A stretch of DNA of 64,000 nt from Sweltsa coloradensis (GCA_024449915.1 JAMZAV010001428.1:161001-225000); one strand, 5' to 3'; shown: positions 9,431-21,822, counted from the stretch's first letter. A program made the numbers and translations. Notes: generated by a model not told the origin, from the sequence alone.

Positions 9431-11254
9431 GGCCTTAATTCTCAGCTGCTAAAATTGATAATAATCGCGCATAACAGAAAATATTGAACTGATTGTATCT
9501 TATCTAAAAGTAACATTTAGTTTTAGCCTACATAGTTTCACCTTTCCAAATTTTTGCGACGCTTATCACTAAATTCTGAACAATGCTGTTGTTGCTATAG
9601 CAAAAAACGATCAAAATTTAGTCGAAGTGGGCATTTCACCTATTAAACATAAATTATATGTAAGAAGTTTGCTTTCCCCCCACACCCCGATTACACTGAT
9701 GACACCTGGTGGATGATCAGCTATTCCCAAAAATTAAACCACACCAATTCCAATCAAACAGTCTGAAAAAATCAATGACTCTGCTTTTCCATTGTCAAGC
9801 ACCCCCACCAAAAAGTAATATTTATGAGTATGACCATTAGAGGTCGGAATTTACATTACATCTCACGGACAAAGTGTTCCGATGAGAAACAGAGGAGGGG
9901 GGGATAAAACTAAAATATTCTTTTATGTGAAGGACACTTTCGTCACATTCATCGATCATTTCATTACACATCCGTCCGACCACATTCACTTATTGTCAAT
10001 TCTTTGATTTGATACACACACACACGGGATGAGAAACAGATTAAGCCTACAGAGATTGCTCAAAATCCTACCCTTCCTGACACTATTTACCTGACACCAT
10101 GTAATCACTTAGTGAAATCTATGTAAACTATCTATGTATCGTACCTTCACTATTCTTGTTCAAAGATTGAAAATTACAATTTTTTATGTTTTAAATCTTC
10201 ATGTGGGTGTGTACTGCTGTGTGTATGCTATGTACAGTTTTAAATAAAATAGAAAATTATTTTTCATAATTTTTGTAAAATTTATTAAAATTGTTATTTC
10301 CCATTTTTGACGGAGCACCTGAATAGCGCCGAAAGGAACAACGCCGAATCGATCGTGTGAAGTGTACTTGTGAAGTTCCACCTAACCTTTTTAGCTCCTT
10401 ACCCGATCGATTCGGCGTTTCCATTCGGCGCTGTCCAGCGCCCCGCCCCCTTTTTGTACACATCCAATATCCAAGAAAAATATTGTTGAAATATTGCATC
10501 AATATTTTTGTGTGTCCATAGATTGTTTACGTCAAATATCTATAGGCAGTATAAACAATGTTGGTTGTTAATTTTTAAGTGGAACGTTGTATGACAATCT
10601 TTCCTTGTCAAATTCCGGGACGTTCGGATAGCTAAACAATGTTTGCTAGATGTAATTTTAGGATCTCGGATATTGACCGGATATTTCAAATGTTCGATGC
10701 AAATATTGTCAGCACATTGAACAAATATCAAATGCTGTATGGAAGTAAACAGGTCCAGAGCTCTCAAAGGTAAAGCTTCAAGGCATTATTTCCGTTTTTA
10801 AATACGAAAGTGGGAAACTTATTTTAATTTGGCTATCATTGAAATTCATATTTCGTCGTGTTTTAATCATGTTCGAATACTTCAGGGTAGACTATTTAGA
10901 ACAAAGATATTTTAGTTGAAGTGGAGTTTTAAGAGGTTTATTTTATATATTGTATACGCAAATGAAAATACTAATTTTGAAATGAAAAATGTTTAGGTAT
11001 TTTGTTAGTGATTTAAAAAGTAATAATAATAAAATATGTGTGTATTTTGTAAATGGGAATCTATCTCCAAAATATATTTCCCACAGAATGAATAAAAAAC
11101 ATTAGTTGTTATGGCATAATAATTTAATAACAATTTTTCGTGGGGGACGGGGGCAGGGTGCAATTCACGCCCCTCTTCAGGGCCCGGATTCATAAAGCGG
11201 CGAAAACAAAACCGGAGTTAATTTTAGTAGTAAGCCGTATCAACAGGCAGTGAC
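9431..11254. other. Intergenic sequence, no gene recognised
   Basis: A few short open frames without domains. The first 400 bases could be decayed pol of the Gag-like element but I cannot support it. A pair of inverted motifs around 10340-10420 (ATCGATTCGGCG-like words on both strands) suggests a small hairpin. A fragment of SINE family S3 (GGGTGCAATTCACGCCCCTC) lies at 11155-11180. Confidence 0.4.
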
Positions 11255-11670
11255 GTGAAAAAATCGTAAAATTGCGATTTTTTTAATAGATAATTTTTCG
11301 ATTACGCTCAAATTTCACACGAATATATTAATTCATAAAATTAAAGTTCTGTGAAAAAATCATTACAATCGGATAAAGCATGTAGGTTTTATTAGTCGAA
11401 GAATTTTAAAAAAAAATCGAAAAAAATCGTAAAATTGCGATTTTCATGAGAAATAATTTTCCAATCGATTTCCCCCCCCCCCCCCCGTGCAGTTCTTCGT
11501 TCAGAGATTTCATAGACCTCCATAAAATTTCATCGCAATTGGAGTATTGGTTTAGCCGGAATCGTCTTCACAGACACACAAAAATAAAAAATAAACATTC
11601 CGGATTTTTTTCTCCAGTGTAGGGAAATGGAATCTTCGCTTCGCTCGCTACGCTCACTACGCTCATCCAA
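11255..11670 (-). mobile_element. CTAG-ended Helitron-like element, 3'-truncated copy
   Basis: Orientation is taken as TTGG end to CTAG end. The TTGGATGAGCG end is at 11670 on the minus strand, preceded by the GAGCG/AGCGAAG repeats and the CTGGAGAAAAAAATCCGGAA block. The CTAG end is missing. A run of about 20 C at 11473-11486 is suspect. Flank at 11671 is T. Confidence 0.75.
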
Positions 11671-12377
11671 TGACTTTTATTCAATATTTTTATAACGAAA
11701 TTTTAAACTTTGCAATTATTTTTAAAATTCATTAATAATGGACACTTCTATTATGACTTGTATTGTCTGAAAGCCAGCTGCACCAAGTTTAAAGTAAAGA
11801 CTTGTAAATTATTAAATAATATACGATTTTATTGTATGCACATTACAAAAACTCGCTCAAAACCGGGGATCGGAGCTTTGAAGAATTGATTACCTTTTTT
11901 ATGTTTTATTTTAAAACATTTTTGGTCAACTTAGCTGGTTCCCACTCGAACAACATCGGGTGTGGTCAGGGGAAGAGTGGGTGAACGCTATCCCGGAAAC
12001 GCACGCATACCGCTGGTTAGAGCAGATGGAGAGTTCGAGAGCTAGTGTAACGGCTTCGTTCTCCTCGACGTCTGCTCGGCAGTCTGGGTTAGTGGAGGAA
12101 CCTATATGACTGTCAAAGTTTCTCCGTCCTTTCGGATGAGACTTTAAGCCGTTGGTCCCCTTGGTACTTTTCGAAAGGAGTGGGCTACGTACCGCGATAC
12201 CGGGTTTCTCCTCCTCCCTTCTACATGCATCCTTCATCTTCATCTATCGCCACTCATCGTCTCGAAAAGACTTGGTGCATTAATATGAGACGGTTAAGCT
12301 ATACACAATCAATTTGGATAACATTGTGAATTTTATGGAAGTTCCCGCAAAAAATACATGGTTATATATTTTAGTTT
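11671..12377. other. Intergenic, no gene recognised
   Basis: Two short frames only. The minus-strand frame at 11926-12243 has no domain I know. Confidence 0.35.
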
Positions 12378-13149
12378 TTGGATGAGCGTAGCGAGCGAAG
12401 CGAGCGAAGCGAAGATTCCATTTCACTACACTGGAGAAAAAAATCCGGAATGTTTTTTTTTCTTTTTTCTTTTTTTTTGTATTTTTGTGTGTTTGTCCGC
12501 ACGATTCCGGCTAAACCGACACTCCAATTGCGATGAAATTTTAAGGAGGCCTTCGAAATCTCTGAACTTAGAACTGCCACGTTTTTGAGCGCAATCGAAA
12601 AATTATGTCTCATTAAAATCGCAATTTTACGATTTTTTTCGACTTTTGAAAAATTTCATCAACTTCTTACACCTACATGCTTTATCCGATTATTATGATT
12701 TTTCACAGAACCATAATTTTAATAATTAAGATATTCGTATGAAATTTGAGCGCAATCGAAAAATTATTTCTCATGAAAATCGAAATTTTACGGGTTTTTT
12801 CTTTTTCAAAACAATTCTTTGACTTATAACACCTACATGCTTTATCCGATTGTTATGATTTTTCACAGAACCATAATTTTATTAATTAAGATATTCGTGT
12901 GTGTAATCAAATAATTTTTTCTTATGAAAATCGCACTTTTACAATTTTTTTATTTTTTAAATTAAGATTAACTTAAAAAATTAAAAATTAAAGTTTATTT
13001 TTTATTTAATTTAAATTAATGTTAAAAAAAATCTTCATCTTAGTAATGATTTTTTTCACAGAACAACAGAAAATCCGCATAACACATGGCAGCTCAATAC
13101 ACCAATTACGCTCATCCAACAACGCGGCGGGACTTAAGCGTTTTCCTAG
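12378..13149 (+). mobile_element. CTAG-ended Helitron-like element, full length (772 bp)
   Basis: It starts TTGGATGAGCGTAGCGAGCG and ends CTTAAGCGTTTTCCTAG. Near the 3' end CGCTCATCC is the inverse of the 5' start, a subterminal inverted repeat about 41 bases from the end, with ACGCT and AGCGT able to pair around it. Flanks are T and T. Non-coding: the frames on both strands are repeat-derived. Confidence 0.8.
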
Positions 13150-14162
13150 TTAAAATAACTCCGCTGCATTGTCGAATGGATGTGTTATATTATATAAGCA
13201 AGTTTAAAAACCACTTTGTGAGCAGAGTTCGAAACAAAACCAAAAACCTCTTGAGTCTGGTACACCAAGGAATTTATTGATGGACATCGTTATTGGGCTT
13301 TATATGAAGTAATTTTTTAAATTTTATTTTTAAATTTTACCAAATATATTTTTAAAAGCTTTTTAAGATTAAGTCTTTGTATTCAATTTGGCTACGAATT
13401 CACCCCAGCTTTTCTCTCAATTTCAATAATCGAGAAAAACTTAAAACATAATATAGATTCATAAGTGTTTTGTTGTTGTTCTTGTTTTATATTCCAGAAA
13501 ATCTAATGGCTCGATTCATTTAATTGAAAGTAAGCTACTTTAATACCAAGTTAAAAACAATAATAACATTCGATTTCTATCTAAAAAAAAAACTGTTTAA
13601 CGATTTTAATGTACCTTTTAGGTTTCACTTCATGAACATTTTCATTCAATTCGAATCTGGTCCTTTCTACTTTCTCGTTTCCATTCAAATCGTTCAATTG
13701 GGTTTCAACTAAGCCCCCCTTCCCCTCCCCCCCACACTACCCCCCTACCATCACTCGAGCCAGGAAATTAAAGAGGAAACGAAATTTTGCGGCACGGAAA
13801 AATCGCGTTCCACCAGACTGGATATCTAATCCATTCGAATCGGCAATAATTTAAAAACATGAAATCGTTCTGTGTTTTATGTAAATTCCCAGACGACAGC
13901 GGGTATTAGCGCACCGAGTAGACAACGGCTAGGCAGCCAGATTGACAGACAGAAAGACAGTTTGACAGGGGACGGGGGAATCGAATTTTGTATCTACTTT
14001 TTCTCATTAAAATAAAACGAAGGATTAATTTGATCGTTGATTAAGGATCGTTTTGTGGAGGAAAATGCATGGGGAGAAAGAGCTAGGGTTGGGGTAAGTA
14101 CAGGCAGTAAACAAACAATACAAATAAAAATGTTGCCTCGATGGATGGGGAATGGAATAAAT
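13150..14162. other. Intergenic, no gene recognised
   Basis: AT-rich with a C-rich tract near 13712-13745. No domain-bearing frames. Confidence 0.4.
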
Positions 14163-14552
14163 ATAAAATAATAAATAAATTCGTATTTAGAGTCTACCCA
14201 CTCAGTGATATAACTGAGTGGGGGACATTAAACCAAAGCGACCAAGCCAACCCTGTAGGCCCGACGCAATCGACGAGTGAGCGATAACCAACCGAAGATT
14301 GATATTTTTAAAAGAAAATATAGCAATCAGTGGTATGGACAGTGCGAACACACGCGGATCAACGCCAGAATCAACAAGGCCGATTTAGAACAAGTTTAAA
14401 TTTACTATGTGCCTTATTGCTAGGACGTCTCTTAAGTCACCGTTTACAAAGTCCTAACCCAAGAACTGATGGACTGAGTGGGGTCCAAATCAGATGTTTA
14501 TCAAGTTCTCCTATAGCGGGAATCGAACCCTGGACCTTCTGCATTGGAAGCA
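14163..14552 (-). mobile_element. SINE family S1, reverse, head truncated
   Basis: Minus-strand copy of the SINE at 7949-8400, from the AT tail (14163) to the B box and anticodon-like stem (14552). The A-box end is missing. Confidence 0.8.
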
Positions 14553-14983
14553 TTATTATACACTAATCTTCTTAACTCGCGTTGATGGGTGAGCGTGTAT
14601 TCTTGGTCCCTGCATTTATAGATTCGATACATCCTAAATTATTATTCAAATAATAATACTATTTCAAAACTTAAAATGAAACTAAAATCACATCTTTTGA
14701 CACCTTTTGAAAAAGTATTTCGATTTATATTAAAACTTTAAAAAACATGCTAACTCTTTTTTTTCCATTTTACAAATTAACTTGCAACCATGGTATTAAT
14801 ATGTTTATTTTGAGTACATGCCCGTTCTCTGTATTGTCACCTTCGTATTACAATTTTTAATTTGTCTGTTACACCTCACAACCATGTTCTGGCGTTGTGT
14901 TTTTTTTTAATCTTATTCTTTTTATATTTTGTTTAGTACGTGTTATAATATTATTTGTATACAACTTGATAATTTTGTATTTA
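14553..14983. other. AT-rich spacer with possible LINE tail trace
   Basis: A short plus-strand stretch reads KLKMKLKSHLLTPFEK near 14665-14715, which resembles the very end of CR1-type ORF2 proteins, but it is too short to assign. Confidence 0.2.
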
Positions 14984-15780
14984 CTAGGAAAACGCTTAAG
15001 TCCCGCCGCGTTGTTGGATGAGCGTAATTGGTGCATTGAGCTGCCATGTGTTATGAGGATTTTCTGTTGTTCTGTGACAAAATTATTACAAAGTCGAATA
15101 ATTTTTTTAAATTAAATTAAATTAAATAAAAAATTGACTTTATTTTTTAATTTTTTTTATGAATCGTAATTTTAAAAAAGGAAAAAATCGTAAAATTGCG
15201 ATTTTCATAAGAAATAATTATTAGATTGCGCTCAAATTTTACAAGAATATATTAATTCATAAAATAAAGGTTCTGTGAAAAATTCATTACAATAGGATAA
15301 AGCATGTAGGTAAGTCAAAGACTTGTTTAAAAAAAGAAAAAACATGTAAAATTTCGATTTTCATGAGAAATAATTTTTCGATTGCGCTCAAATTTCACAC
15401 GAATATCTAAATTCATAAAATAAAGGTTTTGTGAAAAAATCATTAAAATCGAATTAAGCATGTAGGTGTTATAAGTCGAAGAAATATTTTAAAAATTGAA
15501 AAAATTCGTAAAATGGCGATTTTCATGAGAAATAATTTTTCCGATTGCGCTCAAAAACGTGGCAGTTCTAAGTTCAGAGATTTCGAAGGTCTCCATAAAA
15601 TTTCATCGCAATCGGAGTATCGGTTTAGCCGGAATCGTGTTAACAAACAGACAAAAATACAGAAAGAAAGAAAGAAAGAAGAAAAAAAAAAAAAAACATT
15701 CCGGATTTTTTTCTCCAGTGTAGTGAAATGGAATCTTCGCTTCGCTCGCTTCGCTCGCTACGCTCGCTACGCTCATCCAA
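14984..15780 (-). mobile_element. CTAG-ended Helitron-like element, full length (797 bp)
   Basis: Minus orientation: CTAGGAAAACGCTTAAGTCC at the left and the TTGGATGAGCGTAGCG end at 15780. Host bases are A at 14983 and T at 15781, consistent with insertion between A and T. The interior has repeated blocks of the type AATCGTAAAATTGCGATTTT. Confidence 0.85.
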
Positions 15781-15882
15781 TGACAATAAACGTAATAGAG
15801 CAATAACCACGAGAAATATATCTTCGATTCTATCTCAAACCTTGGAGTATATTGGTTCATAGACACATATATCCTCACTAAA

Positions 15883-15935
15883 ATACTAAGAAAACGCCGA
15901 AGTCGTTGTTAGACGAGTGAGTGAGCCGTGACTGT
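15883..15935 (-). mobile_element. 3' end of a related CTAG/CTAA-ended family (family 2)
   Basis: CTAAGAAAACGCCGAAGTCG followed by TTGTTAGACGAGTGAGTGAG. This matches the ends of the elements at 20149 and 21219. The rest of the element is not clear; the following sequence to 16207 shows no gene. Confidence 0.55.
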
Positions 15936-16207
15936 GTTAAATGCCCGGGAACATTCCCTTTGATCCCACTCTTAGGCTGGATACATCATGGGTTTTCCTC
16001 CCACTCTCCCCTAACCACCTCGACCTAACCTACCAGGTATGCCCGGCGCTCCAGGGGGCAAGAATTAGTAAGTGTGTTTGAAGCCACAAGCCACCGTCAA
16101 TACGTAAACCTGTCCAACGTACCTCATTTAGGTGACTTGAAATCAGGAAGTTTTAAAATCAAAACGTACGTTGTGGGATAAAATGTGTTTTGAGTCGAAG
16201 CTTTGTG
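15936..16207. other. Spacer, no gene recognised
   Basis: Contains AAACGTACGTTGTGGGATAA near 16160, a motif that recurs at 19400-19565. Confidence 0.3.
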
Positions 16208-17579
16208 AATTATTATTATTATTATTATTTATTCAACAAATTCCAAACTTTACAAATACACATACATATATGTAACACACCATATACAGCACAGGTAAAC
16301 CAAGAGCACATAACGTGGTAGATGACATATACACACCTATATTAGCAGAGTACAGATATTTATTAAGCAAGCTAAAAAGAGCTAGTAAGCTCCATGGCAG
16401 AATGGCTTAGCTTGCTTTTTCTATACAATAAAACTACAATACACTAGGTTTAATCTAAATGAATGATTATGAAAATTCGAGATACAATAAAAACAAAAAT
16501 TACATTTAAATTTAGATGAATGAGATGAGAACATTGTGAGAGTCCAATCATGTCCAGTCAGAGCCAAGAGAATGCTAGGTCATAAGCCAAGTTGTAAGAT
16601 AGTTGCAAATACACAAGAGTTGAAAGAAAAACTTAAATTGATTGAAGACAGAGTATATACATTGACAGAACTGAGAATGTGAAACAGAGTATATTAATTA
16701 TTGTGCGCAATTATTGTGAGTGAATGTCTTGAAAATGAAGCTAAGGTATTAAAATTTTTGATTTACGTAGATGCAACAATCTCAAACAGTAATCACCATG
16801 TTAGGAGAGCATCGGTTATTTAAAACGTGCTTTGACTAAAGTTTTGAATTTTGGGACTGATGAGGCTCTTACAGGCGCGGGGTAATGTGTTCCAGAGACT
16901 AACTACTCTGTAAAAAGAAACCACATTGATAAGCAGATGTTCTTGCAAAAGGGGGGGATTGGGGTTTCACCCTCGTTTCTCTGGGCACTCCTATAGCGCA
17001 ACTGTAGTCGCTTGAATGGACATGTGTGGACTAGATTGTTAAAAGCATTTTTTTATGTACAATACATCTATTTGTTTAAAATACAATTCCAGAGATGGCA
17101 GGTTACACTGTTGTCTTCTTACTGTGGCACTTCGTTCACCCTTGCTGGTAATGATTTTACTCACTCGATTTTGTAAACATTCCAGTTTGGCTATATTGGC
17201 AGCAGTTGTAGGGTGCCATGCTGGAAGACCATATGTAATAATAGGGCGAACGAGTGTGGAGATAAGCAGTGCGAAGTACCTGCTTCTTGCAACCGTGCAA
17301 ATTTCTATAAATAAAGCCAGTGAGTTTAGCCACCCTGTTTCGGATTATATTACAATGCATGTTCCACTTAAGGTCGCTACTTATATTTACACCTAAAAGC
17401 CTGGTGGAAGTTTTTATAGGAATTGTGATATCATTCAGGGTGTACAAACAATTCACAGGAGAATTGGACCTACTGATTCTTAATAGTTCACACTTACTGG
17501 GATTGAGTTGCATTTGGTTACATTTGCACCACAATTGAATGTTGTCTAAATCCTGCTGCAGTTGAGATGAGTCATGTCA
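16208..17579 (-). pseudogene. CR1/L2-like LINE, 5'-truncated, 3' part of reverse transcriptase and 3' UTR
   Basis: On the minus strand the open frame at 17534-17157 gives the region after the RT catalytic loop: W-C-x-x-N-Q-M-x-L-N-P-S-K-C, then LLGVNISSDLKWNMH and FIYRNLHGCKK, all hallmarks of CR1/L2-group ORF2. Two or more frameshifts downstream lead to SLWNTLP near 16895 and KFKTLVKARFK just before a stop near 16820. The 3' UTR ends in TTGTTGAATAAATAAT and an (AAT)n tail at 16231-16208, the usual form for this group. The RT catalytic YADD is absent, lost with the truncated 5' part. The copy is cut at 17580 by a Helitron-like element. Confidence 0.75.
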
Positions 17580-18325
17580 CTAGGAAATCGCTTAAGTCCC
17601 GCCGCGTTGATGGATGAGCCTTTTTGTAAGTTTTAAGTTTCCGTCGTAGGACCACTTTTCCTTTGCAAGTGCTTTTTAAATGCATTGTAGGTGATTGTTG
17701 TCAAGTCAACCATAAAGAACTCATATTAAAACCTTTATTTCATGGATTCTAGCTAACTTTTTCAATTTTTTCTTTCAGAAAGCAATACATCACCATTACC
17801 TTAATGTCCATGTAAAATATGAACGTTGTATTCCCACCCGTCTGGTCAGAATCGGCCCTAATGTCACGAAAATATCGCACTAAAATTCGAAAAATATCGT
17901 AAAAGTACGATTTTCATGAGAAATAATTTTTCGATTGCGCTCAAAAGATGACAGTTCTAAGCTTAGAGATTTCAAAGGTCTCCAGAAAATTTCATCGCAA
18001 TTGGAGTATCGGTTTAGCCGGAATCGTGTTAACAAACATACAAAAATACAAACAGAAAAAACAAAAAAAACGGGAAAAAAATAAAAAAATCGTAAATTTG
18101 TGATTTTCAAGAGAAATAATTTTTTGATCGATTTTTCGTACGTGGCAGTTCTAAGTTCAGAGATTTCAAAGGTCTCTAGAAAATTTCAGCGCAATTGAAG
18201 TATTGGTTTAGCCAGAATCGTGTTTACAGACACACAAAAATACAAAAAAAAAAAAAAAACATTCCGGATTTTTTTCTCTAGTGTAGTAGAATGGAATCTT
18301 CGCTTCGCTCGCTACGCTCATCCAA
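17580..18325 (-). mobile_element. CTAG-ended Helitron-like element, two internal modules (746 bp)
   Basis: Minus orientation from CTAGGAAATCGCTTAAGTCC to TTGGATGAGCGTAGCG at 18325. The internal module with GGTTTAGCCGGAATCGTGTT occurs twice (about 17938-18060 and 18140-18240). Host bases are A and T. It separates LINE 3' sequence on the left from a SINE tail on the right. Confidence 0.85.
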
Positions 18326-19312
18326 TAAATAAATAAATAAAAATAAATTGTATTAGTCTGCCCACTCAGTTATTGGATGAGCGAAGCAAAGACTTCAATT
18401 TCACTGATCCCTCAAAAAATTTAGCTCCCATGTTTTTTTTTTTTTTTTTGCCTGTTTGTTCGCACGCTACCGGGAAAACAGCATATGCGATCTAGATGAA
18501 GATCAGAGGGGACCTTCGAAATCTCCGAACTTAGACCTGCCACGTTTTTGGGTTCAATGGAATAAATATTTCTCATGAATATCGTACTTTTACGATTTTT
18601 TCCCGAATTTTAGTGCGATATTTTCGTGACATTTGGGCCGATTCTGACCGAACGGGTTGGGCTACAACGTTCATATTTTACATGGACATTAAGGTTATGG
18701 TAATGTATTGCTTTTTAAAAGAAAAAATTGAAAAGGTTAGCCAGAATCCATAGAATAAAGATTTTAATATGAGTTTTTTTTTAGGTTTTTAATAACAATA
18801 AACAAGTAACAATAGAAACTTGACAACAATCACCTACAATGCATTCAAAAAGCACTTGCAAAAGAAAAGTGGTCCTACGCAAACTTAGAACTTACAAAAA
18901 AGCTCATCCATCAACGCGGTTGGACTTAAGAGTTTTCCTAGTATAACTGAATTTCAGTGGGGGAAAGTAAATCAGAGCGACCAAGCTAACCCTGAGGCCC
19001 CGGCGCAATCGACGAGTGAGCGATAACCATCCAAAGATCGATATTTTTAATAGGAAATATAGCAATCAGTGGTATGGACAGTGCGAACACCCGCGGATCA
19101 ACGCCAGAATCAAACAGGCCGATTCAGTACAACTTTTGAATTTATTATGTGCTTCGTTGCTAGGACGGCTCCAAAGTCACCCGTTGCAAACTCCTAAGGC
19201 AAGAACTGATGGACTTAAGTCCAAATCAGAAGTTTTTTAACTTCTGATATTAGCGGGAATCGAACCCTGGACCTTCTGCATTAGAAGCAGATACGCTAAC
19301 CACAAGACCAAC
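18326..19312 (-). mobile_element. SINE family S1, reverse, split by a Helitron-like element
   Basis: The AT tail and start of the 3' core are at 18326-18372. The rest, from ATAACTGAATTTCAG to the tRNA-like head, is at 18942-19312. Removing 18373-18941 rebuilds CAGTTA|TATAACTG exactly as in the uninterrupted SINE copies. Confidence 0.85.
18373..18941 (+). mobile_element. Helitron-like element inserted in a SINE (569 bp)
   Basis: Begins TTGGATGAGCGAAGCAAAG and ends AGAGTTTTCCTAG. The SINE serves as the empty site: insertion lies between A (18372) and T (18942) with no bases duplicated. The interior differs from the AATCGCAATTT type and shares the block near 17620-17880 and 34080-34340. Confidence 0.85.
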
Positions 19313-20148
19313 TTTAACTTAACATGTCAAACAGCTTATAACCAATCAGAAATGCGTATTATTTCGCCTGGAGTGACTTGGAGGGTCACGTGACTACAAG
19401 AAACGTACTTTTTGAGCCGAATCGCAACGTACGGTTCGAAACGTACGTTTCCACCCACGGCCAAAAAGGTCGTGTTTTTAAGCAATATCCAATCAAATTT
19501 TGATCATTTGTATGAAACGTACGTTGTGATTTAAAAACTTGCGTTCTGCTCAAAACGTACGTTTTTGTATAGTCCGTGAGCCCCCAAGAGACTCGTTTTC
19601 AGAGATGACTGCAAACGTAAGTTTCAAAAACTTGTTCCCCAGGTCTCGCCGTTATACACGAACCGGCTCCCTTGTTGTTGAGTCACCGTCAGAAATAATA
19701 TTACCAAATGCTACGGTATTTGATGTCATAGTTTGTTCTTTTGTCCACCACGTTTTACACCATTTGCTCTTATTTATTTTATTTTATTTTTATTATTCAA
19801 CCAGTTAAGATACATAGAAAATCAGAATCTTAAATGTTGAAGAGAATTAGAGAGGGCAAAGCCCCATAGCAAGTTATGCCTGATTCCCTTCATTACAACT
19901 AAATGAAAATAGGATATATTAATTAGTCAATAAACAAGCAAATGTTCTAGTATCAAAATATGGTAGGCATTAAGAATACCTTTTAGTGACAATTTCTTCT
20001 TGAAAACGTTCTTTTGCCCTGGCTTCGTCTCGATTAGCCAAGTTGCATAAATATGAGACGTAAAGCAATATCCAATCAAAAACCCAGGTGTAATTACAAC
20101 TTTTCTTCCACAGACATGTTTTTCTGTCCCAGTGGTATTTACAACTTA
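19313..20148. other. Intergenic with a cluster of ACGTACGT palindromes
   Basis: ACGTAC occurs at 19403, 19436, 19441, 19517 and 19555, mostly as AAACGTACGTT(T/G). No coding frame recognised. Confidence 0.5.
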
Positions 20149-20410
20149 CTATGGGAAACGCCAAAGTCGTTGTTAGACGAGTGAGTGAGCCATGTGTTGA
20201 GTGCGCCGGAACATTTGCATTTAAGTTTGATTATAATATTCGTATAAATAATAGGGTATTTAAGTTTAGGTCATAGCTTAGGCCATAATGCTCCACTGTA
20301 GCCTATGATAGGCTAGGGAGGCCAAAGGTAAGGGGAAGAAAAGGAATGTTACCGGGTACTCAACACATGGCTCACTCACTCGTCTAACAACGACTTTGGC
20401 GTTTCCCTAG
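20149..20410. mobile_element. 262-bp palindromic element with CTAG-type ends on both sides
   Basis: Left end CTATGGGAAACGCCAAAGTC, right end GACTTTGGCGTTTCCCTAG, with about 65 bases of inverted repeat including GTTGTTAGACGAGTGAGTGA. Each end looks like the 3' terminus of a family 2 Helitron-like element, so it may be two 3' ends head to head, or a terminal-inverted-repeat MITE. Host flanks are A and T. Confidence 0.7.
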
Positions 20411-21027
20411 TTTTATAAACAAACAGAAAGCACGCCAATTAATGGCGGCGTAGAATGTGTTTTTTTTTTGCAAAAATAACAAATTAAACACGGCCCATAC
20501 TATGTTTTAATTATTCCTGTTTGATCTTTAATTGTTTGTACCAAGGCAGTGATCAAGATCCACGAATCTCAATGGAGTTTCTACAAACCATGGATGTAAC
20601 TATTTTAAGTCCATGCACAAACCAATCGTATCTTCTGTCGCTAAACGCAAATTTGTATAGTAAAAAATTACAAAAGACATAAAAATTGTATGGGATTATC
20701 ATGTACATCGTACTTTATTTCGCATGCCAACCATCTAGGTAAATAATATTAATTACAAATAATAAATAATTTCTGTAGTGTTTGAACATTGCAGAATAGT
20801 ATAAGAAACATAGCCAGTACGAGATCGAGCTAAGATTGCAAGGTTTACTCATCTCCGTGCGGAGTTTTGGGTAATCTTGAGCGTGCAGTTTCGATGCATC
20901 TTGGCCAGTGCCGCGCACCTCTTGACATCCCAAAAAATTATAATTCTTCCCGAAAAAAACATTGTTTGTTAAAATAGAACCTACACATTTTAAGCTCATT
21001 TATCAATTTATTATTTACCTACCTAAG
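20411..21027. other. Spacer with a repeat shared at 21370-21480
   Basis: The stretch around 20805-20910 (AACATAGCCAGTACGAGATC, then a diverged ATTGCAAGGTTTACTCA) reappears at about 21378-21450, so it is part of a dispersed repeat. No gene. Confidence 0.45.
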
Positions 21028-21219
21028 GTCTCCCTAGCCTATCATAGACTAAAGTGGTGCATTATTACCTTACAGTTGACGTGCCCTTAGCCTATACCAA
21101 CTAAACTTAAAACCCTATTATCTATACCTATATAATTATCAAAATAAAATGCAAATGTTGCCGTGTACTCAACACATGACTCGCTCACTCGTCTAACAAC
21201 GACTTTGGTGTGTTCCTAG
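21028..21219 (+). mobile_element. Family 2 element, partial copy ending in CTAG
   Basis: It aligns in reverse with the left half of the 20149-20410 element (CTCCCTAGCCTATCATAG) and ends CGACTTTGGTGTGTTCCTAG at 21219. Confidence 0.65.
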
Positions 21220-21315
21220 TCGAGTTGGCTAAAGCGCCCTTATAGCCGAAATGTGGGAGACGTGGGTTCAATGCCCGGGAAAGATTTTGTAATTTCTGGA
21301 TTGTATTTTTTTAAT
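21220..21315 (+). mobile_element. tRNA-like SINE head and tail (family S2)
   Basis: GAGTTGGCTAAAGCGCCCTT is A-box like and GTGGGTTCAATGCCCG is B-box like. It is followed by GATTTTGTAATTTCTGGATT, the tail shared with copies at 40775, 45835 and 46240. Probably a short tRNA-derived SINE, not a working tRNA gene. Confidence 0.55.
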
Positions 21316-21822
21316 TATTTTACATGTTTTGAAATGCATATAACGCAGTGTAGTCCATCATCTGTGACAATACTATGGAAAACATAGCCAGTACGAAATA
21401 CGTGTAAATATTGCAAGGTTCACTCAATCTACGAGCGGAATTTGGGGGTACCTTGACGTCCAACATTCGATTAACCTTGGACACGGCATTTCACAGCCAG
21501 GTAAATAACAAACAAAAAAAAATTATTTCAAAATGAAAACCATTGTCGTTAAAATAATTCTTATACATTTCAACGTATTTTTCAGTTTTTTATTTCTTGC
21601 AGGTTTTAAAATCACAAAGATTGTGCTTTTTTTGGTTAGCATTTCTCAGTTCCCGGGCACGGATGTCTTTTTAAAATTTTCGCCGGCTTTTGGGGCCTTT
21701 GGGGCCGTAGAGCCTGGACGACAGAATTTTAACTTAAAAACAAAATTTAAATCACGACCAAGGCCCGATCGAGTAGCGTTGTAGACTACGTTCGCTGCGC
21801 TCACTCGTCTAATAACAACTTT
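21316..21822 (-). mobile_element. Family 2 Helitron-like element, 5' part
   Basis: The right edge TTCGCTGCGCTCACTCGTCTAA (21795-21816, read here on plus) is the counterpart of the TTGG end in family 1: a GCTNCGCTC repeat followed by the terminal motif. The interior (TTTTTCAGTTTTTTATTTCT, GTTCCCGGGCACGGATGTCT) is homologous to 31990-32130. The CTAG end was not identified. Confidence 0.5.

Noticed and set aside
14897..15115. Frames containing GKRLSPAALLDERN as protein
   Set aside because: This is the translated 3' end of the Helitron-like element and recurs at every such insertion, for example at 61821.
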